Of a stretch of 54,520 bases of DNA, positions 9,708 to 17,828 are shown piece after piece. Source of the DNA: Bacteroidota bacterium (GTDB lineage Bacteria; Bacteroidota; Bacteroidia; 2-12-FULL-35-15); contig JAHEXZ010000029.1 in the NCBI GenBank assembly GCA_023251835.1, forward strand, positions 1 to 54,520. The letters are read 5' to 3'. The notes beneath the pieces are model-generated. The model saw only the letters and a list, made by a program, of their open reading frames with translations. It made no database searches and was not told the DNA's origin. How positions within the stretch are numbered: position 1 is the first letter of the stretch; the number at the start of each line of letters is the position of its first letter. Both the position numbers and the translations under genes were made by a program.

Positions 9708-9766
9708 CTGATTGCAAACTGTTCGGCTGAGCCCACCGAAGCCTCGTTCAGTCGAGGTATAACATT
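9708..9766. repeat. REP-like palindromic spacer
   Basis: GCAAACTGTTCGGCTGAGC followed by CCGAAGCC and CGTTCAGTCGAGGTATAAC belongs to the family of short palindromes also seen near 49101-49145, with a fragment (CAGTCGAAGTATAA) near 8378. It lies between the permease and OmpA-family genes and may serve as a transcript end. Confidence 0.4.
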
Positions 9767-9796
9767 TTTTTGTATCTTTTTTTTATATATTACATT

Positions 9797-11086
9797 ATGA
9801 TATCAAATCAATACCCGATGCCAATGTTTTTCCCTCGCACCATTTTATCACTGATGCTTTTGATTATCCCAACATCTCTTTTTCCTCAGGCAAAGCCAGT
9901 AACATCAACTTCTACAGTTATGTCTGCTCAAAGGCTTGCAGAAACCAATTGCGATTGCAAAAATGCAATCAAAATAAACATTAATAAAGTCACTACATAT
10001 GGTCTTACCAGGCCGCCTGCCGGTGCCGGAGTTATTAATGAAATAGGGGTTAACAGCAAATCGAATAAATTCAATTTTGAGGAGGAGCATAATTCATCGT
10101 GGTATCTGTTAAATATCCATTTTGACGGGGAATTTGTATTTGAAATTATTCCTCAGGACAGCAGCAACGATTATGATTTTTTGTTGTATAAATACACTGA
10201 TACAAGCTTTTGTAATGCCTTAGTAAAAAAAGCACTAAAGCCGGTTCGCTCTAATTTATCGAGAAGTAACCTGGCAATAAAAGGATATACAGGTTTATCC
10301 ACTGATGCAAAAGATGAATTTGTGGGTCAGGGGGTAAAAGAGGAATGGTCTAGGTCAATACAAGTTACAAAAGGCGATAAATATGTGTTAGTACTTGACA
10401 ATGTTTATCCAAACGGACTAGGACATACCATTAAGTTTAACTATATAAAGCAGGTTACTATTTCGGGAATGGTTGTTGGTTCTGACAGCCTGCCTCTAAA
10501 GGCTGAAGTGGTTCTGAACGACAATAACGGTGCACCGTTGAAAGAAATAATCACCGGCAATGATGGCAAATATTCATTTACAGTGGGTTTGAAAGAGAAC
10601 TTAAATTATTCAATTGTTTTTTCATCCGATAGCAGCTTTATTGCTGCAAATACAATAAATACAACGCAACTCTTAAAAACAAAGTCATTTACCGATATTA
10701 AAACGGTTCTTCCAAGGTTAAAAAAAGGCGAGAAATACAAAATTTACAGTATTAACTTTTATGGAGATACGGCTATACTATTACCGGAAAGCTACCCTTC
10801 GGTGGAAGCACTTTATAAGTTGATGAAAAAAAATAAAAAAATGTTCATTCGTATCGAAGGACATGTCAATGGCAGCGGCCGCGAAAGAGATCCGAGCTTT
10901 AACCAAAATCTTTCCGATAGGCGTGCACAAACAGTTTCTAATTATTTGACAAGTAAGGGAATAGAACCAGAACGTATAAAAACAATCGGCTTTTCTGATA
11001 AAATGATGGTTTATCCAAATCCTAAAAATGAAAAAGAAGCCTCAGCAAACAGAAGAGTCGAAATAAATGTGCTTTCAATCGAATAA
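9797..11086 (+). CDS. OmpA-family outer membrane protein with carboxypeptidase-regulatory-like domain
   Basis: This is about 429 residues from the ATG at 9797. There is an N-terminal signal (FPRTILSLMLLIIPTSLFPQA), a beta-rich unassigned domain (about 45-230), a carboxypeptidase-regulatory-like domain (VTISGMVVGSDSLPLKAEVV, about 225-300) and a C-terminal OmpA/MotB peptidoglycan-binding domain (IRIEGHVNGSGRERDPSFNQ, LSDRRAQTVSNYLTSKGIEP, ANRRVEINV). The OmpA domain anchors outer membrane complexes to peptidoglycan. The layout recalls PorE-like T9SS accessory proteins, but no propeller or TPR part is present, so that link is only a suggestion. A TTG at 9770 would give a non-signal leader and was not used. 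Confidence 0.75.
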   Translation: MISNQYPMPMFFPRTILSLMLLIIPTSLFPQAKPVTSTSTVMSAQRLAETNCDCKNAIKININKVTTYGLTRPPAGAGVINEIGVNSKSNKFNFEEEHNSSWYLLNIHFDGEFVFEIIPQDSSNDYDFLLYKYTDTSFCNALVKKALKPVRSNLSRSNLAIKGYTGLSTDAKDEFVGQGVKEEWSRSIQVTKGDKYVLVLDNVYPNGLGHTIKFNYIKQVTISGMVVGSDSLPLKAEVVLNDNNGAPLKEIITGNDGKYSFTVGLKENLNYSIVFSSDSSFIAANTINTTQLLKTKSFTDIKTVLPRLKKGEKYKIYSINFYGDTAILLPESYPSVEALYKLMKKNKKMFIRIEGHVNGSGRERDPSFNQNLSDRRAQTVSNYLTSKGIEPERIKTIGFSDKMMVYPNPKNEKEASANRRVEINVLSIE

Positions 11087-11213
11087 AAACATAATTTCAA
11101 TCTTCATTTGAAAAGGATTTTAAACAAACTACCGCTCTTAAATCACAACTCATGTTAAAATAAAACATCTTTTTCAAAATTTTGTATTTTTACAATACTT
11201 TTATCCCTACAAA

Positions 11214-12632
11214 ATGAAAACTGAAAATAATTACCTCGAAATCCCTATTTTACCAGACAGTATGAGAAAAGCCAGCAATAACATCCTTGAAACTATTGGT
11301 AACACTCCATTAGTTCGTATCAATACTATTACAAAAGACCTTAAAGCCATTGTGTATGCCAAAGTAGAAACCTTTAACCCCGGCAACTCCATAAAAGACC
11401 GTATGGCCTTGAAAATGATTGAAGTTGCTGAAAAAGACGGCCGTTTAAAACCGGGAGGAACCATCATTGAAGGTACCAGCGGAAATACAGGTATGGGATT
11501 AGCCATTGCCGCCATTATTAAAGGCTATAAATGTATTTTTACCACCACCGATAAGCAATCAAAAGAAAAAGTAGATGCTTTACGCGCATTTGGTGCCGAT
11601 GTTATTGTTTGTCCTACCAATGTTGAACCTGAAGACTCCCGCTCTTATTATTCAGTTTCATCAAGATTGGAAAAAGAAATCACCAACGCATGGAAGCCAA
11701 ATCAATACGACAATCTGAGTAATTCTCAGGCACATTATGAACAAACCGGCCCTGAAATATGGGAACAAACGGAGGGTAAAATCACTCATCTTGTTGTTGG
11801 TGTTGGAACGGGTGGAACTATCTCTGGTACAGGACGTTACCTGAAAGAAAAAAATCCTGATATAAAAGTTTGGGGTATTGATACGTATGGTTCGGTATTC
11901 AAGAAATACAAAGAAACCGGGATTTTTGACAAAAATGAAATTTATCCTTACATCACAGAAGGTATTGGTGAAGATTTTTTACCTCAAAATGTTGATTTTG
12001 ATGTGATTGACCGTTTTGAAAAGGTAACGGATAAAGATGCTGCCATGATGACCCGTGAAATCACTAAAAAAGAAGGCATCTTTGCAGGTAACTCAGCAGG
12101 CTCAGCTATGGCTGGTTTAATGCAGCTTAAAGATGAATTAAAAGAAGGCGATGTGGTAGTTGTTATCTTTCACGATCATGGTACACGTTATCTCGGCAAA
12201 ATGTATAACGATGAATGGATGATGGAAAAAGGCTTCTTTGATAAAAAAGGATTAGAAGCCAAAGACCTTGTTAATAATAACACCAATGGTAAATTAATCA
12301 CCGTTGAAAGCAACGATAGCATAGCAAATGCTGTAAAGCTGATGAATAAAACGGATATCTCACAGATACCTGTTACAAGCGGAGGACGAATTGTTGGTTC
12401 ATTGAATGAAAGTTTGTTGTACTCTAAAATTATTGCAAACCCTGAAATAAAAAACCAGACAATAGAAACCATCATGCAACCGGCATTTCCATTTGTTGAT
12501 ATTTCTGCACCTATAGATTCACTTTCAGCAATGATTACCGATCAAAACCCGGCTGTTTTAGTACGCGATTTTAAATTAGACAAAACATATATCATCACAC
12601 GGTCTGATATCGTTAATGCATTAACCAAATAA
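11214..12632 (+). CDS. Cystathionine beta-synthase (PLP enzyme with C-terminal CBS pair)
   Basis: This 472-residue protein joins a fold-type II PLP domain (about 20-345) to two C-terminal CBS domains (about 350-470). Motifs are the PLP lysine in 'NPGNSIKDRMALKMIE', the substrate loop 'EGTSGNTGMGLA' and the phosphate-binding 'GVGTGGTISGTGRYL'. Such enzymes condense serine and homocysteine to cystathionine, or act as cysteine synthase-like enzymes; the CBS pair suggests nucleotide or SAM regulation. The ATG at 11214 is the first; a second Met (MRKASNNILETIGNTP) aligns with shorter homologues. The stop codon is 13 bases before a truncated binding-protein relic. Confidence 0.88.
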   Translation: MKTENNYLEIPILPDSMRKASNNILETIGNTPLVRINTITKDLKAIVYAKVETFNPGNSIKDRMALKMIEVAEKDGRLKPGGTIIEGTSGNTGMGLAIAAIIKGYKCIFTTTDKQSKEKVDALRAFGADVIVCPTNVEPEDSRSYYSVSSRLEKEITNAWKPNQYDNLSNSQAHYEQTGPEIWEQTEGKITHLVVGVGTGGTISGTGRYLKEKNPDIKVWGIDTYGSVFKKYKETGIFDKNEIYPYITEGIGEDFLPQNVDFDVIDRFEKVTDKDAAMMTREITKKEGIFAGNSAGSAMAGLMQLKDELKEGDVVVVIFHDHGTRYLGKMYNDEWMMEKGFFDKKGLEAKDLVNNNTNGKLITVESNDSIANAVKLMNKTDISQIPVTSGGRIVGSLNESLLYSKIIANPEIKNQTIETIMQPAFPFVDISAPIDSLSAMITDQNPAVLVRDFKLDKTYIITRSDIVNALTK

Positions 12633-12645
12633 TTACAGAATTTTA

Positions 12646-12915
12646 ATGCTGAAACGCTGTGGACTGAATAATGTATTTACAACGCTCACAGAACGTTATC
12701 CAAAAGTTAGTGCCGAACAAATTGCTGAAGCTAAACCTGAGCTCATTTTACTTTCTTCTGAACCCTATCCTTTTAAAGAAAAACATATACAGGAGTTTCA
12801 GGCAATATGTCCAAATGCTAAAATAATGATAGTTGATGGCGAACTGTTTTCATGGTACGGCTCCCGCTTATTACAAGCCCCCTCCTATTTTGAGAAATTA
12901 TTTACCAATCATTAA
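12646..12915 (+). pseudogene. C-terminal remnant of a BtuF/TroA-like ABC substrate-binding protein
   Basis: The 89 codons encode only the last third of a helical-backbone metal or cobalamin receptor: 'MLKRCGLNNVF..LTERYPKVSAEQIAEAKPELILLSSEPYPF' corresponds to the region after the inter-domain helix ('PDvIll'), and 'WYGSRLL.AP.YF' is the usual C-terminus. Full-length relatives are about 260 residues, so the N-terminal lobe is missing. It abuts the cystathionine beta-synthase gene by 13 bases, which suggests a deletion joined the two. An inverted-repeat element begins right after its stop. Confidence 0.7.
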
Positions 12916-12916
12916 G

Positions 12917-13103
12917 GGTGTATGACAAATTGTACAATTAAGAGTTTTAGCATCTTTTCTTTTATTATTCTATGTGCTTGACCTCACCCTATATCCCTCT
13001 CCTTATAAAGGAGAGGGACTTGTGTTCTATGATGTTTCCCCTCTCCTTTATAAGGAGAGGGGTTGGGGGTGAGGTTTATGCAGAATGGAATTTGTCATAC
13101 ACC
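12917..13103. repeat. Nested inverted-repeat element (MITE/REP-like)
   Basis: The outer arms GGTGTATGACAAATT (12917-12931) and AATTTGTCATACACC (13089-13103) are perfect 15-bp inverted repeats. Inside, CCTCACCC (12982-12989) pairs with GGGTGAGG (13067-13074), and two CTCTCCTT...AAGGAGAG hairpins sit within. The 9-mer AATCATTAA flanks it at 12907-12915 and 13115-13123. The downstream edge lies just before the guaB promoter. Confidence 0.65.
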
Positions 13104-13129
13104 TCATTATTCCTAATCATTAAAAGTTG

Positions 13130-13137
13130 TATATTTG
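13130..13137 (+). promoter_or_regulatory. Candidate guaB promoter -7 element
   Basis: TATATTTG matches the Bacteroidota -7 consensus TAnnTTTG and lies about 85 bases before the guaB ATG. The -33 region lacks a clear TTG, so support is partial. Confidence 0.4.
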
Positions 13138-13221
13138 CAGGAATTTTAACCCATAAAATTCAATTCTGTGCCTACATTTTCTCCTCCAAAAAACAGTCAC
13201 AAAAAACAAATCAATAAACTT

Positions 13222-14691
13222 ATGCCATTAGATTCCGGTAAATTCATAGGTGAAGGCCTTACCTATGATGATGTACTTTTAGTACCTGCATATTCAGAGG
13301 TACTTCCACGTGAAGCGGATACCGCTTCCTATTTTACAAAAAAAATAAAACTGAATACTCCTCTTGTTTCCGCAGCTATGGATACGGTTACAGAACATCA
13401 GCTTGCCATTGCTATTGCACGGGAAGGAGGAATTGGAGTGCTGCATAAAAATATGACCATACAGCAACAGGCTGATCAGGTACGCAAAGTAAAACGTTCT
13501 GAAAGCGGAATGATAATGAATCCCGTTAAATTGGCTGAAAATGCTATTGTTGCAGATGCCTTAGAACTCATGAAGGAATTTAAAATTGGTGGAATTCCTG
13601 TTGTAAATGCCGAAAATAAGCTGATAGGCATTGTTACCAACCGTGATTTGCGCTTTGAACATAATCATAAACGACCAATAAAAGAAATTATGACCAGCAA
13701 AGATCTGGTTATTGCTAAAGAAGGAACCGACTTAAAGAAAGCCGAACAAATACTTCAGCATTATAAAATTGAAAAATTACCTGTTGTTGATAAAAATGGC
13801 AGATTGGTAGGCCTCATCACCTATCGGGATATTATTAAAGTAAAAGTGCATCCTAATGCCAATAAAGATAACTTAGGTCGTTTGCGTGTAGCTGCGGCCG
13901 TTGGTATTACGGCAGATATACTTGAACGTGTTGGGGCATTGGTAAAATCAGATGTAGATGCTATTGTTATTGATACTGCTCATGGCCATTCTAAAGGAGT
14001 AATTGATACTTTAAAAAAAGTAAAGAAAAAATTTCCTGATTTACAGGTTGTGGTAGGCAATATTGCTACCCCTGAAGCCGCATTACTTCTGGCAAAAGCA
14101 GGTGCTGATGCGATTAAAGTAGGCATAGGGCCTGGCTCTATATGCACAACACGTGTTATAGCAGGGGTTGGGGTTCCGCAATTAACAGCCATACTTAATG
14201 TTGCAAAAGCATTAAAAGGAAAAAATGTCCCTGTAATTGCTGATGGTGGTATCCGATTTACCGGTGATATTGTAAAAGCGTTAGCAGCAGGAGCCAGCTC
14301 TGTAATGATGGGCTCCATGTTTGCCGGTGTTGAAGAATCACCTGGTGAAAATATCATTTTTGAAGGACGCAAATTCAAATTATACCGTGGAATGGGGTCT
14401 ATTGAAGCCATGCAACAAGGTTCAAAAGACCGTTATTTCCAGGATGCAGAAGATGATATTAAAAAGTTAGTGCCCGAAGGTATTTCAGGAAGAGTACCGG
14501 TAAAAGGAAGTCTTTCTGAAGTTATCTACCAATTTATAGGTGGTCTGCGTGCAGGTATGGGATATTGCGGAGCCAGAAATATTACTGCTTTACAAAATGC
14601 ACAATTTATACGTATAACCAATGCCGGCATACGTGAAAGCCATCCACACGGAGTTATTATTTCACGCGAAGCTCCGAATTATAGCAGGTAG
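13222..14691 (+). CDS. guaB: IMP dehydrogenase
   Basis: The protein is 489 residues from the ATG at 13222 (MPLDSGKFIGEGLTYDDVLL), the usual IMPDH N-terminus. An upstream in-frame start at 13168 would add 18 unrelated residues. The enzyme oxidises IMP to XMP, the committed step of GMP synthesis. Visible parts are the first TIM-barrel segment, two CBS domains (about 95-210), the catalytic-cysteine loop 'GIGPGSICTTR', 'ADGGIRFTGDIVKALAAGA' and the flap 'YRGMGSIEAM'. Length and motifs are complete. A strong terminator follows. Confidence 0.96.
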   Translation: MPLDSGKFIGEGLTYDDVLLVPAYSEVLPREADTASYFTKKIKLNTPLVSAAMDTVTEHQLAIAIAREGGIGVLHKNMTIQQQADQVRKVKRSESGMIMNPVKLAENAIVADALELMKEFKIGGIPVVNAENKLIGIVTNRDLRFEHNHKRPIKEIMTSKDLVIAKEGTDLKKAEQILQHYKIEKLPVVDKNGRLVGLITYRDIIKVKVHPNANKDNLGRLRVAAAVGITADILERVGALVKSDVDAIVIDTAHGHSKGVIDTLKKVKKKFPDLQVVVGNIATPEAALLLAKAGADAIKVGIGPGSICTTRVIAGVGVPQLTAILNVAKALKGKNVPVIADGGIRFTGDIVKALAAGASSVMMGSMFAGVEESPGENIIFEGRKFKLYRGMGSIEAMQQGSKDRYFQDAEDDIKKLVPEGISGRVPVKGSLSEVIYQFIGGLRAGMGYCGARNITALQNAQFIRITNAGIRESHPHGVIISREAPNYSR

Positions 14692-14758
14692 ATATTATTG
14701 GTTCATTGGTTCATTAAACAATTGAACCAATGAACTAAACTGCTTAACAAATTTTAAC

Positions 14759-14795
14759 AAAACCGCTCTGAACTATTCAAAGCGGTTTTATTTTG
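14759..14795 (+). terminator. Rho-independent terminator of guaB
   Basis: AAAACCGCT (14759-14767) pairs with AGCGGTTTT (14781-14789), followed by ATTTT. It lies about 70 bases after the guaB stop. A second small hairpin made of GGTTCATTGGTTCATT and its inverse (about 14700-14737) precedes it. Confidence 0.75.
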
Positions 14796-14821
14796 ATACA
14801 TCGTAATAATAGCTACATTTG
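14791..14821 (+). promoter_or_regulatory. Promoter of the periplasmic folding gene run
   Basis: TTTTG at 14791-14795 (-33) and TACATTTG at 14814-14821 (-7) are 18 bases apart, close to the Bacteroidota sigma-ABfr consensus. The ATG of the PpiC gene follows 27 bases after the -7 element. Confidence 0.6.
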
Positions 14822-14847
14822 TTACCCAAAATAAAAAAACATTCAAT

Positions 14848-16824
14848 ATGAATAAAGGAACTTTTGCAAAATCATTACTACTTCCATTTGCGCTACTCGC
14901 ATTAAATACTGTTACAGCTCAGACAAAAAATAAAGATGCTATACTTATGACCGTAGGACAGAGTAAAGTTACTGTAGCTGAGTTTGAAAATGTATATAAG
15001 AAAAACAATACAAAAGAAGCTGCAAATGATGTCAAATCGTTAAATGATTATGTGGATTTGTTTGTCAATTTTAAACTGAAAGTAAAAGAAGCAGAAGAAA
15101 TGCGGCTGGATACTGCCAAAGCATTTAAAGATGAGTTGGCAGGATATCGTAAACAGCTTGCTCAGCCTTATTTAACCGATAAAGATGTGAATGAAAAGTT
15201 GCTAAAAGAAACCTATGACCGTTTGCAGGAAGATGTTCATGCGTCTCACATCCTTGTAAGAGTATCGGAGAGTGCTTTGCCTAAAGATACTTTAGATGCC
15301 TACACTAAAATCATGAAAATACGTACCCGTATTTTAAAAGGAGAGGATTTTAATAAAGTAGCAACTGAAAAAGGTGTTTCAGATGACCCTTCTGCCAAAG
15401 ATAATGGAGGTGATTTAGGTTACTTTACAGCCTTACAAATGGTGTATCCATTTGAAACAGCTGCATATAATACTAAAGTTGGCGATGTTTCAATGCCTGT
15501 TCGTACACGTTTCGGATACCATATTATTAAGGTAAGCGATAGAAGAAAAGCACAAGGTGAAGTGTTTGTAGCTCATATTATGGTAAAAACACCACCCAAT
15601 ATGTCAAAAGATGATTCAATAAATGCACATGCTAAAATCACTGAAATTTATAATAAGTTAAAAACAGGCGCTAAATTTGAAGAGCTGGTTACTCAATTCT
15701 CTGATGATAAAACATCAGCTAAAAAAGGAGGCGAACTGATGTGGTTTGGAACCAACAAAATGCCTATAGAGTTCGAAAAAACTTCTTTTGCACTAAAAAA
15801 TAAAAATGATATTTCCGAACCCGTTAAAACTAAATACGGCTGGCATGTGATTAAATTAATTGACAGACGAGGTCTGACTTCATTTGAAAATATGAAAGGA
15901 GAGCTTAAGGACAAAGTAACTAAGGACTCGCGTTCACAAGCCGGACGAGCCTCTTTAATTGCAAAAATAAAGGCTGAATATAAATTCAAAGAAAGTATTC
16001 CTGCACGTGACGAATTTTATACTATAACCGATTCTACTGTATTTGAAGGCACCTGGGATAAAGCCAAAGCCGCATCATTGAAAAAAACATTATTTAACCT
16101 TAATGATAAATTATTCACCCAAACTGACTTTGCCAATTATATAGCAACGCACCAGAACAAACGCCCTAAAATGGATACTAAAATGCTTATCAACCAGATA
16201 TATAAACAGTTTGTTGATGAAACAACCATTACTTATGAAGAATCGCGCTTAGACCAAAAATATCCTGAGTTCAAAGCTTTAATGGATGAATACCATGACG
16301 GCATTTTACTGTTTGAACTAACTGACCGAAAAGTGTGGTCAAAAGCAGTAAAAGATACTACCGGTGCAAAAGCGTTTTATGAAAAAAATAAAAATAACTA
16401 TATGTGGGAAGAACGTGCTGATGCCACTGTTTACAGTTGCTCCGATGCAAAAGTAGCACAACGGGTACGCAAATTATTGGATGATAAAAAGAAAAAATCA
16501 GAAAAAGATATACTGGCAGAAGTAAACAAAGACTCACAATTGAACCTTCAAACTGAAAACCGCTTGTTTAGCAAAGGCGAAAATGAATTTGTTGACAAAA
16601 ACTGGAAAGCTGGCACTTCTGCAGATATAAACTCTGATAAAGACAAAAAAATTATAATTGTTGTTGTTAATAAAATAGTTCCCCCAAGCCCTAAATCATT
16701 CCAGGACGCACGTGGAGCCATTACTGCTGACTATCAGAATTACTTGGAAAAAGAATGGCTTGCGGAATTAAGGAAAAAATATGTAGTAACTATTGATAAA
16801 AACGTTCTTGCCACCATCAAATAA
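14848..16824 (+). CDS. Periplasmic peptidylprolyl isomerase with two PpiC (parvulin) domains
   Basis: This 658-residue protein has a signal peptide (LLLPFALLALNTVTAQ), a SurA-like N-terminal chaperone helix region (about 30-125) and two successive parvulin domains (about 130-230 and 237-340). Both carry the parvulin pattern: 'HASHILVRV' with 'NGGDLGYF', and 'VAHIMVKTP' with 'KGGELMWFGTNKMP', each followed by 'P..T..GyHiIk'. The C-terminal 300 residues are lysine-rich and unassigned. It probably chaperones outer membrane proteins. It heads a run with a SurA-like lipoprotein and SurA. Confidence 0.85.
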   Translation: MNKGTFAKSLLLPFALLALNTVTAQTKNKDAILMTVGQSKVTVAEFENVYKKNNTKEAANDVKSLNDYVDLFVNFKLKVKEAEEMRLDTAKAFKDELAGYRKQLAQPYLTDKDVNEKLLKETYDRLQEDVHASHILVRVSESALPKDTLDAYTKIMKIRTRILKGEDFNKVATEKGVSDDPSAKDNGGDLGYFTALQMVYPFETAAYNTKVGDVSMPVRTRFGYHIIKVSDRRKAQGEVFVAHIMVKTPPNMSKDDSINAHAKITEIYNKLKTGAKFEELVTQFSDDKTSAKKGGELMWFGTNKMPIEFEKTSFALKNKNDISEPVKTKYGWHVIKLIDRRGLTSFENMKGELKDKVTKDSRSQAGRASLIAKIKAEYKFKESIPARDEFYTITDSTVFEGTWDKAKAASLKKTLFNLNDKLFTQTDFANYIATHQNKRPKMDTKMLINQIYKQFVDETTITYEESRLDQKYPEFKALMDEYHDGILLFELTDRKVWSKAVKDTTGAKAFYEKNKNNYMWEERADATVYSCSDAKVAQRVRKLLDDKKKKSEKDILAEVNKDSQLNLQTENRLFSKGENEFVDKNWKAGTSADINSDKDKKIIIVVVNKIVPPSPKSFQDARGAITADYQNYLEKEWLAELRKKYVVTIDKNVLATIK

Positions 16825-17800
16825 TCACCATTTTAGCCCGCTTACTAATCCATATATCTCTGTAAACAAGCCTGTTGATTTCAACAACAGGCTTGTTTAC
16901 AGAACATCCTTACCTGCCTTTAGAAATCTATTTATCAAAACCGGATTAGGAGGATTTATTTGTTTATTGTTCATTTCATGTACCGATAAAAATACAAAAG
17001 AGGAAAACCGTAAGGTGGTTGCACGTGTTTATAGCACCTACTTAAATGAAGATAATATACAAGATATAGTTCCTAAGGGCACTTCAACAAAAGACAGTTT
17101 AGAGCTTGTTAAAAAATATATTGACAATTGGATACGTGAAACATTAGTTATTCAAAAAGCGGAAGACAATCTTTCCGATGCACAAAAAAATGTAGAAAAA
17201 CAACTGCAGGATTATCGTAACTCTTTGATTACTTATACTTATGAGAAAGAACTGGTGAAACAAAAATTAGATACTACAGTAACTAATGAAGAAATAGAAC
17301 AATATTACAATACGAATAAGAGTAATTTTGAGTTGAAGGATAATATCATCAAAGTAATCTACATTAAAGTCAATAAAAAGGCTCCGGGTATCAATAAATT
17401 AGAAAAATGGTATAAATCGGATAATACTAAAGACAAACAGCAACTTGCAGAGTATTGCCATCAGTTTGCCGAGAATTTTTACTTAGATGATAATTCATGG
17501 CTTTTATTTGATGATCTGCTAAAAGAAATTCCGATTCAAACCTATAATAAAGAATTATTTTTGCAGAATAACAGATTGGTAGAAGTAAGTGATTCTGTAT
17601 TTAACTATTACTTAAATATCAAAGGATTTAAAATACGTAACAGCACCTCTCCTTTAAGTTTTGAAAAAGACAACATAAAAAATATCATTTTGAATAAACG
17701 TAAATTACAACTCATTACTAAAATGAAAGAAGATATTTATAATGATGCATTGAATAACCAGGATATAGAAATTTATATTAATGATAACACAAAAAAATAA
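16793..17800 (+). CDS. SurA-N-like periplasmic lipoprotein (no clear start codon)
   Basis: The mature part begins at a lipobox (GGFICLLFISC, then TDKNTKEENRKVVARVYSTYL) and resembles the small SurA-like lipoprotein often encoded between two parvulin genes in Bacteroidota (PKGTSTKDSLELVKKYIDNWIRE...). The open frame's only canonical start is TTG at 16793, inside the preceding gene, and would force translation through a 19-bp hairpin at 16859-16903. The expected signal peptide would start at codon ATC (16934), giving [ATC]KTGLGGFICLLFISC. The original ATG appears to have changed to ATC, or a non-canonical start is used. No parvulin domain is present. Confidence 0.7.
   Translation: MIKTFLPPSNNHHFSPLTNPYISVNKPVDFNNRLVYRTSLPAFRNLFIKTGLGGFICLLFISCTDKNTKEENRKVVARVYSTYLNEDNIQDIVPKGTSTKDSLELVKKYIDNWIRETLVIQKAEDNLSDAQKNVEKQLQDYRNSLITYTYEKELVKQKLDTTVTNEEIEQYYNTNKSNFELKDNIIKVIYIKVNKKAPGINKLEKWYKSDNTKDKQQLAEYCHQFAENFYLDDNSWLLFDDLLKEIPIQTYNKELFLQNNRLVEVSDSVFNYYLNIKGFKIRNSTSPLSFEKDNIKNIILNKRKLQLITKMKEDIYNDALNNQDIEIYINDNTKK
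16859..16903. terminator. Long perfect hairpin between PpiC and the lipoprotein gene
   Basis: TCTGTAAACAAGCCTGTTG (16859-16877) is a perfect 19-bp inverse of CAACAGGCTTGTTTACAGA (16885-16903), with a 7-base loop. There is no T-run after it. It starts 34 bases after the PpiC stop and may act as a processing or attenuation site in the run. Confidence 0.7.
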
Positions 17801-17828
17801 AAAGAGACCGCTCATAATCCCCCTCCCA

